From: Isoetes taiwanensis
Lineage: Eukaryota; Streptophyta; Lycopodiopsida; Isoetales; Isoetaceae
Reading direction: 5' to 3'
Assembly (NCBI GenBank): GCA_021234155.1
Contig: JAJEKV010000008.1
Location: 9,698,445 to 9,762,444, forward strand
Length of the DNA: 64,000 nt
Below, in pieces: positions 1-17,327 of this stretch; the first letter of the stretch is position 1; the number at the start of each line of letters is the position of its first letter. The notes beneath the pieces are model-generated. The model saw only the letters and a list, made by a program, of their open reading frames with translations, was not told the origin of the DNA and made no database searches. The translations under genes were made by a program, and so were the position numbers.

Positions 1-591
1 TGACTAAAACAAAAGCTAAAACTTACTAACTCAACTTAATTAAGTAACTTCATACACTTATAACTTACTCTACAACACTTTGTATTAAACAAAATTTTAT
101 CATTTACGAAATTAATAAGGCTCTTTCTTCATTAGAGTTACTCCCTTGGCGTGTACTGTGCAGGCTGTTGAGTCTTCAAAATGTTGGACCAGCTTCTGCT
201 CTGCTGCTTCTTGAACCTTGGTCTCCCCGCTCTCGCTCGCCCTCTCCTCTTCTTGTATCTCTCGCTCTATCTCGCCAGACACTTCTTGGGTCTAATATAC
301 AAATCTAACTAATCCTTACCTTAAAACTCGATCTAGCATGTTACCTTTTTTGAAATTCATCAAGTATTAAGGTGTTTATGGCCTAATGTCTTAGAAAAGA
401 TTTGGCTCAACTGCTTTTAGTCTTTTTTATGTTCCAATTAAACTTTAATTACTAGCTTAGCATATACTACAAAAATGAGAAAAAAAAAAATTTCCCACTT
501 TTCGAGGTTTGAGGATCCTATCAAGTTAGTACTACTTGGGAGCATGGCCGCTGCTTTGCTCTTGGTCTCCAAGAACATTGCTCGATACCAT
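1..591 (-). repeat. Partial internal region of tandem LTR-retrotransposon unit (unit A)
   Basis: This matches the internal part seen again at about 11.79-12.41, 14.25-14.87, 16.70-17.33 and 19.17-19.79 kb, starting with the shared word TGACTAAAACAAAAGC. It has no coding potential. In minus-strand reading it is the segment just downstream of the primer-binding site. The left edge of the window cuts the unit. Confidence 0.85.
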
Positions 592-1432
592 TGTGACGCC
601 CCCTACTCATATACTGGTGCACTCACCGTGATACAAACAGGAGTTCATCCCCATACCAGCTCCATGCTAATATAGGGCCCTCCACGTATCACTTTGCAAC
701 CTTGAGGAGTTCCAAAGGGAAGAATGAAGGGGTCATTTACCCCCTGCCTCCCTCGGGGCCTACCTAGTGCGGAAGCGTAAACATACATGTCGAAGAGTAC
801 ATACATCAACATCATATGACCATCACGGGATGGTTCACCACATATATCTGCATAGACAAAGATCAAGACATCACATAGGGAATCCTACCCAAAGCTCGCA
901 TTAACCGATGGACCGACAAGCTTGGGTCTCCGTGAGGTCATTGCGCATTTAATTCATGGCAATGGATTTGGGCTGCATAAGAACATGGCTTAGGGTAGTC
1001 CACTCCATCCGCCCCCTCCCAGTACACTTTGCAAAGTAGGTTGAAAAGTGTTGGGACCTGACCAGCCACGGGATGCATAGCCAAAGGGGCTATTCTTGGG
1101 TTGCATCTCCCGATTCCGATGGGGCAGGTAGGGATCTCTCCCTCCAGAGATCTACATGCTGACTCAAGGTGACTAGAGGGCCACTGCCCTTATTCGACTT
1201 GAACCCAATGGAGAGTGACGCATCACTCCACGGGTGTCGAGCCCATGCCTTGCCCACACGCAGTGGCAAGCCATCAGACCTAGTCCACAATGATCCCCGG
1301 TAGGCCTTACACACCAGAGGGATCGTTCAAGATTCAGAACACGAACCTCCTTATAAGCCAGTCTGGCCCTTCACCCACAACCAGGTGTGGTTCTTGTACA
1401 CAGGCCGAATTTACAGTGTGCTAAAGAGGCTA
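592..1432 (-). repeat. LTR A of the tandem array, right end lost
   Basis: It begins TGTGACGCCC directly after a degraded reverse-complement primer-binding site and follows LTR copies B-E to the word CTAAAGAGGCTA. There the gypsy element at 1433 takes over, so the last ~17 bp of the LTR are missing. It is an LTR because it borders the tRNA-Met primer-site complement and recurs once per unit. Confidence 0.75.
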
Positions 1433-3036
1433 TGTGACGTTCCATGTAGTTATACGGTCTCCGTCACGTATTTATACGGGACACGTACAAATACAAGCAC
1501 GTCACCACGCTACCATGGGGGTAGGGGAACTTAATTGCAACCTAGGGGGTTACCTTAAAAAGGATTAAATTAGCTATGCTAATTTAACACATTAATAATA
1601 ATAACCTATAACCTAGGAAATTAGGCTAATTACCATTTGGGAGCAGGCCCACCGCCCCAATCGATTGGGCAAAGATGGGGATTGCCAAGTTTGGATGCCA
1701 ACTTGACCCCTATCCCTGGGATTGACTCCTGAAGATCGACCAAGGAAGGCCAGGAGCTGAGCGCCATCATACACCTGCAGAGAATCACCATAACGATTAA
1801 GTCCCTCGTGAGGCAACAAATTCTCTCAACTCCCGGGAGATGGAGGCCCCATGGAAATGAGTCCAGCCGTTAATCTGTAGGTGGCTATGTGAATTCTAGA
1901 TAACGCTTGGTTGTGTCCGTTTCTCTGTTCTCTTTGTGATTCAATCATAGAAACTAACCCTTGATTGTACAAGCCTCTTTATATTCGATTCTGGTTTCTA
2001 CTCTGAAAGGATGGATTGTTAGTTCTTTGTTTAAATCGACTCAAACGGGGATTACGGGGGTAGAGACCTCTCGAGCCGTGTATTGTAGTATGCTCCTAGA
2101 TAGCATACAGAGAGTCCCATTAAATGCGGCTGTGCACAAGAGCCCACCGGGTCCTAGATGCTATGGTCCGCTTAGCACCGGACAAGGAACACAGTGGTGA
2201 CATGAGGGGTGGGGTCTTGCACGCGAGCATACAAGGCTCCCGAGACTCCTACAAAGGGCTAGGCTGATGGCCGGCCACGTAGGGGGCGGGTATGGGTCTC
2301 CGACACTCCACAGGTGTAGAGGTGTGATCCGTATGGAGCACCTTGCACTTTGAGTAGATTTAGGGTGAGTAAGCTCCGCACGGATGCGGATGCTGGGTCG
2401 CTGATGCGCGGCACGTATTCTCTAGCTCACCCATGGAACCACCGTGATTACGGAAGGGGCGCTTCCCGACCTGCCTCATCGGACCAGGCGTCATGAACCC
2501 GGAGTAGGCTCAAAAGGGTGATCCCTTGGACCTGCGTCTCCTAAAGGCTATAAGCGAAGCCATAGCATGAATTGACCCATCTCGCAAAGTGTGCACAGGG
2601 GGGCGGATGGAGTGGACAACCCTAGCCGATGTTCTATGCCATAGCGCCATGCCAAGACTTCGGTCCGGCTGATCTCTTGAGGCCCAAATAGTCGGTCGAT
2701 CCTCACTGGAGTCCGAGCCGGGTAGAACCCGGGTTTTGGGCGTTTTCTTAGGATTAGATGCATATTCTATGCGTTGGTATTTTGGATGGATCGCCACCCT
2801 TCCGTGGTGGTTATTTATGTATATTAGTCTTTGTGTGCTAACCCTTGTATTCATGCTTCCGCGTAGGGAGTCCCATTGAAGGCGTGGGCGAATGACCCCT
2901 TCGTGTCCTTCTTCGGCCTCATTTCATAGATGGCCGAGCAACGGCGGAGGGCCCTCGCCATGGTGAGATGATCGCCATGGGAGGGGAAAGTCCCGCATGT
3001 ATACCGTCCCGAGGGTCGATATATTAAGGAGCGCCG
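1433..3036 (+). repeat. 5' LTR of the Ty3/gypsy element
   Basis: The start is fixed at TGTGACGTTCC, where the sequence leaves the array consensus. The end is inferred from the primer-binding site at 3039; a canonical terminal CA is not visible there, so the last bases are uncertain. No second copy exists in the window to confirm the length of about 1.6 kb. Confidence 0.6.
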
Positions 3037-3038
3037 AG

Positions 3039-3050
3039 TGGTATCAGAGC
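3039..3050 (+). promoter_or_regulatory. Primer-binding site complementary to initiator tRNA-Met
   Basis: TGGTATCAGAGC is the standard plant retrotransposon primer-binding site, complementary to the 3' end of initiator methionine tRNA. It marks the start of minus-strand DNA synthesis and fixes the plus orientation of this element. Confidence 0.85.
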
Positions 3051-8000
<4,950 letters not shown>

Positions 8001-8008
8001 ACTAGTAT

Positions 8009-8501
8009 ATGGAAGAACCGAAGTCGCTCGGGCTTGATGGGAAATCCAGGAGGAGGCTTGAATGCGGAATCTTGCCGGATGAGATGAAGGAATTTGGGAA
8101 GTCCTATGGAATGACGCAGAAAGATACAGGGAAAGGTCGCCACCACCAACCCACTGAGCCGCCCGCATTTGGTGGAAGGGTTACGCCGTGAGCTACACAC
8201 CGGACAGAGCGGATGCAAGTTCAAGAAGTTCGCTAAGGCTTTTAAACGTATATCGTGCCTACAGGCGCTATCAAATGCCAACAGATTCGCACCTTCTACA
8301 AAGTTGGAACGGAAGGGCATGTCCGCAAAAGCCTACAGCGTGCATTTAATTCATGCGTTTGAGGTTATATGTACCCGAATGAATGAGATAGAAAAGGCAA
8401 GAGAGGGCTATATTGAAGGGTTGGCCCCATCCATTAAACGCATGGTCAAGGCCATAGACCCAAAGTCAAGAGTGCAGGCTGGCCAAGGCATTAAGCCTTG
8501 A
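8009..8501 (+). pseudogene. Gag-like remnant (tentative)
   Basis: A frame at 8169-8501 is rich in Lys and Arg and contains EGYIEGLAPSIKRMV. This resembles the short segment of plant gypsy gag proteins where a gag helix ends in a [FY]xxGLxPxI-type motif. It sits where gag should be, upstream of protease. No CCHC zinc knuckle is visible, and the adjoining frame at 8009-8191 is only suggestive. The call rests mainly on position. Confidence 0.35.
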
Positions 8502-8939
8502 GGAAGACACGCCAAGCGGTAAACCAAGATCCGCGACCAGCTTCCTTACTCTCGCGTACCACGCCGCCCACACCTTACAAAACCCCTGCTCGCCAAGTCG
8601 GGGCTCCTCTCAAAGACAATTCTACTACCGCCAGAGAAGAAAGTCGCCTTTTAGCACGCCAGATAAGGTGAACAATGCGGTAGGAAGTTCGGGGCCTCTT
8701 ACGTCCCATTCCTAAAGAGGCGAGAGAAGCTCACCGAGATAAGGCATAATGGGGTGTATGAGGCCCTGGACACTTCATGCACTGTCTGCGACGCCCGGTA
8801 GCCATGGCCGACCTTGATTGGGAAGATCCGAGTCCAATCTCCTGCTGAGGACGCGAGGCTCCCGAGTACATTCACTTATGGCTCTCATATTCTTGCCGCT
8901 TATAGAAACAGTAACGCCTTGAAAATCAGCCTCCTCTAT

Positions 8940-9275
8940 TTCTACAATAGGCCAAGTAGACAAGAAGCCCTTCATAATTTGATGGACACGTAGTAATGCA
9001 TAATTTTGCTTCTCCTAGAATGGCCCAAAAATCGTACTGAAAATATTGAGATCCCACCTAAGCTACCACATTTAGCCGCTGGGGATCGCATTACCACTCA
9101 TGGGCCGATAACCTTTTAAGATGCATTGGCAAAAGCACCAAATGTCTTGGGTAGCCGAAAGTTAATGGACATTGGTAAATATGATCTTATTGTTGAATGG
9201 AGTTTTAGCATCCCGCCAAGGCCAACATAGACTCGAGAAACGGAGGTCACCTTCAACGCCGCTTAATGGAGCACG
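8940..9275 (+). pseudogene. Retrotransposon aspartic protease remnant
   Basis: The plus strand reads VDGHVV in place of the usual 'vDGHvvsaLLDSGATH' region, then SPRMAQK, a degraded segment with ITTHGPIT-like residues, and later MDIGKYDLIVEWSF and TREVTF-like residues. These match the C-terminal half of plant gypsy proteases, where 'sYDLILGMDWL' precedes the link to reverse transcriptase. The active-site Asp-Ser-Gly is not preserved. It is non-functional. Confidence 0.6.
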
Positions 9276-9489
9276 CGGACTATAAAAGGTGATTCATTCC
9301 ACTCCGCCATGCAGTCAATGTCAATAAAAGCTTAGGAAAAGCTATAATACAGCAATGAAATTCTTGTTTTCATTAAACTTGCTTCCATTGAGTCCGACTC
9401 CGCTTAAGCAAGTCATCGACGCTTTACCACTGCATATTTACATATTAAGCTACCCTTCTTCTGAATTTAGCCATCTTTTTCCGTGATGA

Positions 9490-10090
9490 GATCCGTATTT
9501 CCCTCCTTTCGTGAGGGGTAGAATGTGAGATAGTTTCCTACAACTGTGTACTAAGCTCAGCAAGGCCCCTCCCAATGAGAGTCCTCCAGAAGTTGGCAGA
9601 GCTAAGAAACAAACTTCAAGAGTTATTAAACCTAGGTTTTATTGCCTAGTGTTTCACCATTTGGCTTCCTATTCTTTTGTCAAGAAGAAAGATGGCTCCT
9701 TAAGGATGTGTATTGATTATAGGTAAACCAATAAGCATACCATCAAGAATCGGCTATGCTTTTGCCTAGGGCAGATGATCTTATGGGACGCCATGTGGGA
9801 GCAAAATATTTCAAAGATTGATTTAAGCCCTGATAATTAATGATATGATAAAAGGAGGAGGACATTCATAAGTCCTGCCAAAACATCATATATGGGCATT
9901 ATGAGTTTGACTTTCCATGCCTTTTGATTGACCAATGCCCCCGAACGCTTATGAGGTTGATGAATGACATCTTCCGCCAATACTTTTGATGACTTTGTTG
10001 TTATTTCTTTTGATGACATTCTCATCTATAGTAAAACCTTTGGCAAAGAACATGAACAATATCTTCGATTAGTTTTGCAAAGCTAAGACG
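9490..10090 (+). pseudogene. Ty3/gypsy reverse transcriptase remnant
   Basis: Successive frames carry PLPM, LRNKLQELL, VKKKDGSLRMCIDYR (9686-9720), TIKNRL, ISKIDLSP, YGHYEF, LMRLMNDIFRQY and FFDDILIYSK (about 10000-10035). This is the normal gypsy RT motif order, including the catalytic DD pair. Stops and frame changes are frequent (for example a stop inside KKDGSLR and one after IDYR), so no polymerase could be made. Confidence 0.85.
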
Positions 10091-10800
10091 CCATCACGCT
10101 TTTGCCAAGTTTTCTAAATGCAAGTTCGCCACCCGAGGGTAGACTATTTGGGGCATATTATTTCAGCAGGGAATTGCTACACTCCAAAATGCCTAAAATA
10201 GAAGCGCTAAAGTAAAGGATTGGCCCATTCCAAATTTATGTTTCGTGAGGTCCGGCAGCTTGGGGTCGCAGGATATTATCGAAATTTGTTAAGATTTTGC
10301 AACAATTGCCGCAGACCTCTTACTAATCTCACAAGGCATGAGAAAAGAAGGATTGATGGAACATTGAAAGCAAAAGTCCAAGTCGGCTTTCGAAGCTCAA
10401 GGATGCTTTAACATACACCGTCCTCACCTTGCCCGGATCCTCCAAAAGGATATCGCAGCCACCCATGCTAGTAAGATAAATTTTGCACTCTGGAGTCTTA
10501 ATGCAAGGGAGAGTTGTTGCCTACGCATTCAAAGAAGATGAATGATGCAGAGCAAATGATATCCTACCTAAGGATCGAGTTGGGTAGCTTGTTCGTGGCT
10601 CTCCAGATTGGAGACACTACCTTCTTGGTAGAAGGTTTCACCGGGAGCACGATCATCGTGAGTCTCCGCCATTCTATCCACCCCGCCCAAATCTAAATCT
10701 CCGCCGGATGATGGAATTCCTCAGGAATATGACTTTAGATTGTATACAAGCCAAGCACAATGTGGTTATGATGCTTTGTCACGCCATCCCTTCATAACCC
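10091..10800 (+). pseudogene. RT connection and RNase H remnant
   Basis: Recognisable pieces are CKFATRG, YLGHIIS, NLLRFCN, RPLTNLTR, LHSGVLMQGRVVAYAFK, WRHYLLGRRF with DHRE after it, and, near the end, KHNVV and DALSRHP. These correspond to the thumb, connection and RNase H of a gypsy polyprotein, with the typical DALSR ending. Multiple frameshifts separate them. Confidence 0.8.
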
Positions 10801-10859
10801 GACCCATTGTAACGCCATTTCCACACTCACCACGAAGTTTGGGAAGGTGATAGAACAGA

Positions 10860-11325
10860 CCCCCGCCACGCATCCCCACTCAGATTATTTGGGAAAGTTT
10901 GGGGTAAGGAGACCACAAAGAACTATCTGCTCACAGGCAAGAAAGAGATTTGTTATATCACAAAGATAAGCGGTAGTTCCAAATGTAATTTCCGTGGGGT
11001 AAAGCCGATTCTCTTCTATGACACACACAACAGCCCTATAGAAGGACATGCTGCTTTATAAAACTTACTCTTAAGATCCTATATTTTTGGCCTTCATGAA
11101 GGATATTGCTGTGTGTCAAGCAGTTACGTATGGTCAAAGAAACCAAGGCTGAGAGCAATTAAGAGTTCCAGGAGCAACCTTGATGTGCCCAACGCCCAAG
11201 TGGGAAGTCATAAACTATGGATTTCATTGTGGGCCTTCAGCCATTCTCCGTGGATATGATGTATTAATGGTCGTGGTCGTATAAATTACCAAAAGATTTA
11301 CTTCATGCATATGTCGCGACCATTT
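10860..11325 (+). pseudogene. Integrase remnant, truncated
   Basis: The zinc-binding N-terminus is visible as H..H..P..GH and KTY, followed by LRSYIF, MKDIAVCQ and QRNQ. After that come PLDVP, KWEV and DFIVGLQ-like residues, then GYDVLMVVV, the start of the catalytic core. The sequence stops at the junction with array DNA before the remaining D and E residues, and no C-terminal domain or chromodomain is present. Confidence 0.7.
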
Positions 11326-12409
11326 AATTCAAGGAGTTTGAGCAATTTTGGTCATTTTGAGCTGGGTTTGGATTAAGTTTCTAGCCTAATTTGACGTCAT
11401 AAATGGATTCTAGGCTGTCTAACAGTTTTATTGCAACAAATTTCAGGCGATTTGGAGCTCAGTAGCTCAAGTTATGGAGGTTCAAAGTTTGGAGGTTCAC
11501 ACATTGCGCCTGCACCAATAATGAACTTTTCATTTTCGTCCCGGCTGACGGAGACATTGGCTCTAAATGGGTTAAACTTGTCCAATTTGGGTGATATAAG
11601 GGTCTAATTCTGCTGGACTCATCGAGTTAGGCAGAATTAACCCCTTATTTGGTCGATTTGGAGCTGTTTTGGGCACTTTTAGGCATGGTCTCACACGTTA
11701 TTTCCACACCAATAATGAACTTTTCATTTTCGGTCTGGGCGCTGACGTGTGAGACATCCTCGAATTGGCCTAGAATGTCCGCTTTGACTAAAACAAAAGC
11801 TAAAACTTACTAACTCAACTTAATTAAGTAACTTCATGCACTTATAATTTACTCTAAAACACTTTGTATTAAACAAAAATTTTATCATTTACTTAAATTA
11901 ATAAGGCTCTCCTTTGATATGACTGGCTAAGTGCATATCTTTCTTCATTAGAGTTACTCCCTTGGCGTAATCGTTGTCTTGTGCCGTTGAGTCTTCAAAA
12001 TGTTGGACCAGCTTACGCTCTCCGCTTCTTCTTGAACCTTGGTCTCCTGCTCTCGTTCTCCCCTCTCCTCTTCTTGTATCTCTCGCTCTATCCGCCAGTT
12101 ACACTTCTTGGGTCTAATATACAAATCTAACTAATCCTTACCTTAAAACTCGATCTAGCATGTTACCTTTTTTGAAATTCATCAAGTATTAAGGTGTTTA
12201 TGGCCTAATGTCTTAGAAAAAGATTTGGCTCAACTGTTTTAGTCTTTTTATGTTCCAATTAAACTTAACCTTACTAGCTTAGCATATACTACAAAAATGA
12301 AAAAAAAAATTCCCACTTTTAGAGGTTTGAGGATCCTATCAAGTTAGTACTAAACTCGGGAGCATGGCGGTGCTTTGCTCTTGGTCTCCAAGAACATTGC
12401 TCGATACCA
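11326..12409 (-). repeat. Internal region B of the array (left part lost at the gypsy junction)
   Basis: It starts at AATTCAAGG, in register with about 13777 of the next unit. It contains two copies of a ~50-bp internal word built around CCAATAATGAACTTTTCATT followed by GTGTGAGACAT, the same pair present in every unit. It is non-coding. Confidence 0.8.
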
Positions 12410-13251
12410 CCGCGGCGTCCCCTACTCATATACGGTGCACTCACCGTGATACAAACAGAGTTCATCCCCCATACCAGCTCCATGCTAATATAGGGCCCTC
12501 CACGTATCCATCGCAACCTTGAGGAGTTCCAAAGGGAAGAATGAAGGGGTCATTTACCCCTGTCTCCCTCGGGGCCTACCTAGTCATGAAGCGTAAACAT
12601 ACATGTCAGTAGTACATACATCAACATCATATGACCATCACGAAGGATGGTTCACCACATATCTGCATAGACAAAGATCAGCACATCACATAGGGAATCC
12701 TACCCAAAGCTCAGACACCGGGATGGACTGACAAGCTTGGGTCTCCAGAGGTCATTGCAGATAGAATTCATGGCAATGGATTTGGCTGGCATAAGAACAT
12801 GGCTTAGGGTAGTCCACTCCATCCGCCCCTCCTGTGCACACTTTGCAAAGTAGGTTGAAAAGTGTTGGGACTCGATCAGAGTCTCACGGGATGCATAGCC
12901 AAATTGCATCTCCCCCGTTAGATGGGGGGGTAGGATCTCTCCCTCCAGAGATCTACATGTCGACTCAAGGTGACTAGAGGGCCACCGCCCCTTATTCGAC
13001 TTGAACCCAATGGAGAGTGACGCATCACTCCACGCGGTGTCGAGCCCATGCCTTGCCCACACGCATTTGGCAAGCCATCAGACCTAGTCCACAATGATCC
13101 CCGGGTAGGCCTTACACACGAGAGGGATGGCTCAAGAGTCAACACGAACCTCCTTATAAGCCGGGCCGGCCCTTCACCCACAACCAGGTGTGGTTCTTGG
13201 ACACAAAGTCCGAATTTACAAAGTGCTAAAAGAGGCTAGCTAGGAGCATCA
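12410..13251 (-). repeat. LTR B of the tandem array
   Basis: It aligns end to end with LTRs A and C-E, though its first bases read CGCGGCGTCCCC instead of TGTGACGTCCCC. The right end is placed at GCTAGGAGCATCA, the last CA before the non-LTR internal sequence. A purine-tract complement (TACCCCCTTCCC) lies about 20 bp beyond, so that border could be off by this much. Confidence 0.75.
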
Positions 13252-14868
13252 ACTACCAGGCTTTAGGGTCTCTACCCCCTTCCCAATACAATGAGTCCAC
13301 GTAGATACATCATCATACATATCACGTAAGAACTAAAGAACAAGATCTAATCTATATCATAGAGTTAGGTTCTTTAGTTAGAGCTTGGTATCTAGAGATC
13401 TAGATGGTCTGCTATGGGCAATTTAATAGGCTAAACCTACTGATTCGATGGATCGGAAGACTTGGGCATCTCTAGACTCTAGCTCCTTTCTAGGTATCCC
13501 GGCAATAGGGAGTGTCAATGTGGCTATATATAAGTCAAACTCTATTAGAAGGACACACCGTAATTAGGTCAAGGTTTATGCTTTTGGCATGAGCAGAGGT
13601 GATGTACCAACAGTTGGACTTGGGTTGCTATCTTTGAGATCTAGATGACTATAACAAAGGGGTGTTCTTGGGCACTTCTATCTAGGAGTAAGGCATCAGC
13701 TTTGAGCCGAGCAATACTTGTGAGGTACTAATGTGGGTATGCTTCTATTTATAAACAAACCACAGTTTGGAAAAACAATTCAAGGGTTTGAGCAATTTTG
13801 GTCATTTTGAGCTGGGGTTTGACATTTCTAGCCTAATTTGACGTCGTAAATGGATTCTAGGCTGTCTAACAGTTTTTTATTGCAACAAATTTCAGGCGAT
13901 TTGGAGCTCTGTAGCTCAAGTTATGGAGGTTCAAAGTTTGGAGGTTCACACATTGCGCCCGCACCAATAATGAACTTTTCATTTTCGGTCCTGGCGCGAC
14001 GTGTGAGACATTGGCTCTAAATGGGTTAAACTTGTCCAATTTGATGATATAAGGGTTTAATTCTGCTGGACTCATCGAAAGTTAGGCGCAATTGACCCCT
14101 TATTTGGTCGATTTGGAGCTGTTTTGGGCACTTTTGGGGCATGGTCTCACACGCTATACCCACACCAATAATGAACTTTTCATTTTCGGTCCCCGGCGAC
14201 GTAGTGTGAGACATCCTCTCGAATTGGCCTAGAATGTCCGTTTTGACTAAAACAAAAGCTAAAACTTACTAACTCAACTTAATTAAGTAACTTCATACAC
14301 TTATAATTTACTCTAAAACACTTTGTATTAAACAAAATTTTATCATTTACTTAAATTAATAAGGCTCTCCTTTGATATGACCGCTAAGTGCATATCTTTC
14401 TTCATTAGAGTTACTCCCTTGGCGTGTACTACGTGCAAGTGTGCGTTGAGTCTTCAAAATGTTGGACTAGCTTACGCTCTGCTGCTTCTTGAACCTTGGT
14501 CTCCTCGCTCTCGCTCTGCCCTCTCCTCTTCTTGTATCTCTCGCTCTATCTCGCTTTCACACTTCTTGGGTCTAATATACAAATCTAACTAATCCTTACC
14601 TTAAAACTTCGATCTAGCATGTTACCTTTTTGAAATTCATCAAGTATTAAGGTGTTTATGGCCTAATGTCTTAGAAAGATTTGGCTCAACTGTTTTAGTC
14701 TTTTATGTTCCAATTAAACTTAACTCACACTAGCTTAGCATATACTACAAAAATGAGAAAAAAAAATTCCCACTTTTCGAGGTTTGAGGATCCTATCAAG
14801 TTAGTACTACTCGGGAGCATGGCGATTGCTTTGCTCTTGGTCTCCAAGAACATTGCTCGATACCACCG
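13252..14868 (-). repeat. Internal region C of the array
   Basis: A complete non-coding internal segment. From left to right it holds the polypurine-tract complement, about 500 bp of unique-looking sequence, the duplicated 50-bp word (about 13960-14010 and 14155-14215), the conserved TGACTAAAACAAAAGC block, and the primer-site complement. Confidence 0.8.
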
Positions 14869-15708
14869 TGGACGTCCCCTACTCATATCGGTGCACTCAC
14901 CGTATACAAACAGAGTTCATCCCCATACCAGCTCCATGCTAATATAGGGCCCTCCACGATCACAACGCAACCTTGAGGAGTTCCATTGGGAAGAATGAAG
15001 GGGTCATTTACCCCTCTCCCCTCGGGGCCTACCTAGGCTGCGGAAGCGTAAACATACATGTCAAGTAGTACATACATCAACATCATATGACCATCACGGC
15101 GGATGGTTCACCACATATCTGCATAGACAAAGATCAAAGACATCACATAGGAATCCTACCCAAAGCTTCATACACCGGGATGGACCGACAAGCTTGGGTC
15201 TCCGAGAGGTCATTGCGCATGTAATTCATGGCAATGGATTTGGGCGGCATAAGAACATGGCTTAGGGTAGTCCACTCCATCCGCCCCTCCCCATTGCACA
15301 CTTTGCAAAGTAGGTTGAAAAGTGTTGGGACTGATCAGAGCCCGCCACGGATGCATAGCCAAATTGCATCTCCCCAGCCCGATGGGGCAGGTAGGGATCT
15401 CTCCCTCCAGAGATCTACATGCTGACTCAAGGTGACTAGAGGGCCACTGCCCTTATTCGACTTGAACCCAATGGAGAGTGACGCATCACTCCACGGGTGT
15501 CGAGCCCATGCCTTGCCCACACGCAGTGGCAAGCCATCAGACCTAGTCCACAATGATCCCCGGTAGGCCTTACACACCAGAGGGATCGTTCAAGAGTCAG
15601 AACACGAACCTCCTTATAAGCCAGTCTGGCCCTTCACCCACAACCAGGTGTGGTTCTTGTACACAGGCCGAATTTACAGTGTGCTAAAGAGGCTAGCTAG
15701 GAGCATCA
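14869..15708 (-). repeat. LTR C of the tandem array
   Basis: It runs from TGGACGTCCCC to AGGAGCATCA, 840 bp. It is nearly identical to LTR D, apart from small clusters of changes. Confidence 0.78.
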
Positions 15709-17327
15709 ACTACCAGGCTTTAGGGTCTCTACCCCCCTTCCCAATACAATGAGTCCACAGAGATACATCATCATACATATCACAGAAGAACTAAAGAACA
15801 AGATCTAATCTATATCATAGAGTTAGGTTCTTTAGTTAGAGCTTGGTATCTAGAGATCTAGATGGCTGCTATGGGCAATTTAATAGGCTAAACCTACTGA
15901 TTCGATGACTGGAAGACTTGGGCATCTCTAGACTCTAGCTCCTTTCTAGGTATCCTGGCAATAGGGAGTGTCAATGTGGCGGCTATATAAGTCAAACTCT
16001 ATTAGAAGGACACAGAATTAGGTCAAGGTTTATGCTTTTGGCATGAACAGAGGTGATGTACCAACAGTTGGACTTGGGTTGCTATGCTGAGATCTAGATG
16101 ACTATAACGAAGGGGTGTTCTTGGGCACTTCTATCTAGGAGTAAGGCATCAGCTTTGAGCCGAGAGCAATACTTGTAAGGTACTAATGTGGGTATGCTTC
16201 TATTTATAAACAAACCACAGTTTGGAAAAACAATTCAAGGGTTTGAGCAATTTTGGTCATTTTGAGCTAAGGTTTGACATTTCTAGCCTAATTTGACGTC
16301 ATAAATGGATTCTAGGCTGTCTAACAGTTTTATTGCAACAAATTTCAGGCGATTTGGAGCTCTGTAGCTCAAGTTATGGAGGTTCAAAGTTTGGAGGTCT
16401 CACACATTGCGCCCAGACCAATAATGAACTTTTCATTTTCGGTCCTGGCGCGACGTGTGAGACATTGGCTCTAAATGGGTTAAACTTGTCCAATTTGATG
16501 ATATAAGGGTTTAATTCTCTTTGGACTCATCGAAGTTAGGCAGAATTGACCCCTTATTTGGTCGATTTGGAGCTGTTTTGGGCACTTTTAGGGCATGGTC
16601 TCACGTGCTATAAGCCCACACCAATAATGAACTTTTCATTTTCGGGTCCCGGCGCGGCGTGTGAGACATCCTCTCTCGAATTGGCCTAGAATGTCCGTTT
16701 TGACTAAAACAAAAGCTAAAACTTACTAACTCAACTTAATTAAGTAACTTCATACACTTATAATTTACTCTAAAACACTTTGTATTAAACAAAATTTTAT
16801 CATTTACGAAATTAATAAGGCTCTCCTTTGATATGACTGGCTAAGTGCATATCTTTCTTCATTAGCGTTACTCCCTTGGCGGTAATCTCCCTGTGCAGGC
16901 TGTTGAGTCTTCAAAATGTTGGACTAGCTTCGCTCTGGCCGCTTCTTGAACCTTGGTCTCCTGCTCTCGTTCGCGCCCTCTCCTCTTCTTGTATCTCTCG
17001 CTCTATCCTTTCGTACACTTCTTGGGTCTAATATACAAATCTAACTAATCCTTACCTTAAAACTCGATCTAGCATGTTACCTTTTTTTGAAATTCATCAA
17101 GTATTAAGGTGTTTATGGCCTAATGTCTTAGAAAGATTTGGCTCAACTGTTTTTAGTCTTTTTATGTTCCAATTTGCTTAACTGTTACTAGCTTAGCATA
17201 TACTACAAAAATGAGAAAAAAAAAAATTTCCCACTTTTCGAGGTTTGAGGATCCTATCAAGTTAGTACTACTGGGAGCATGGCCAGTGCTTTGCTCTTGG
17301 TCTCCAAGAACATTGCTCTGATACCAC
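15709..17327 (-). repeat. Internal region D of the array
   Basis: A complete internal segment, non-coding, very close to the one at 18180-19794. It ends in the best-preserved primer-site complement of the array (17315-17326). Confidence 0.8.
17315..17326 (-). promoter_or_regulatory. Primer-binding site complement of the array element
   Basis: GCTCTGATACCA is the exact reverse complement of the tRNA-Met primer site TGGTATCAGAGC and sits one base from the LTR start TGTGACGTCCCC. It fixes the minus orientation of the array. The other units carry GCTCGATACCA, which lacks one base. Confidence 0.88.
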
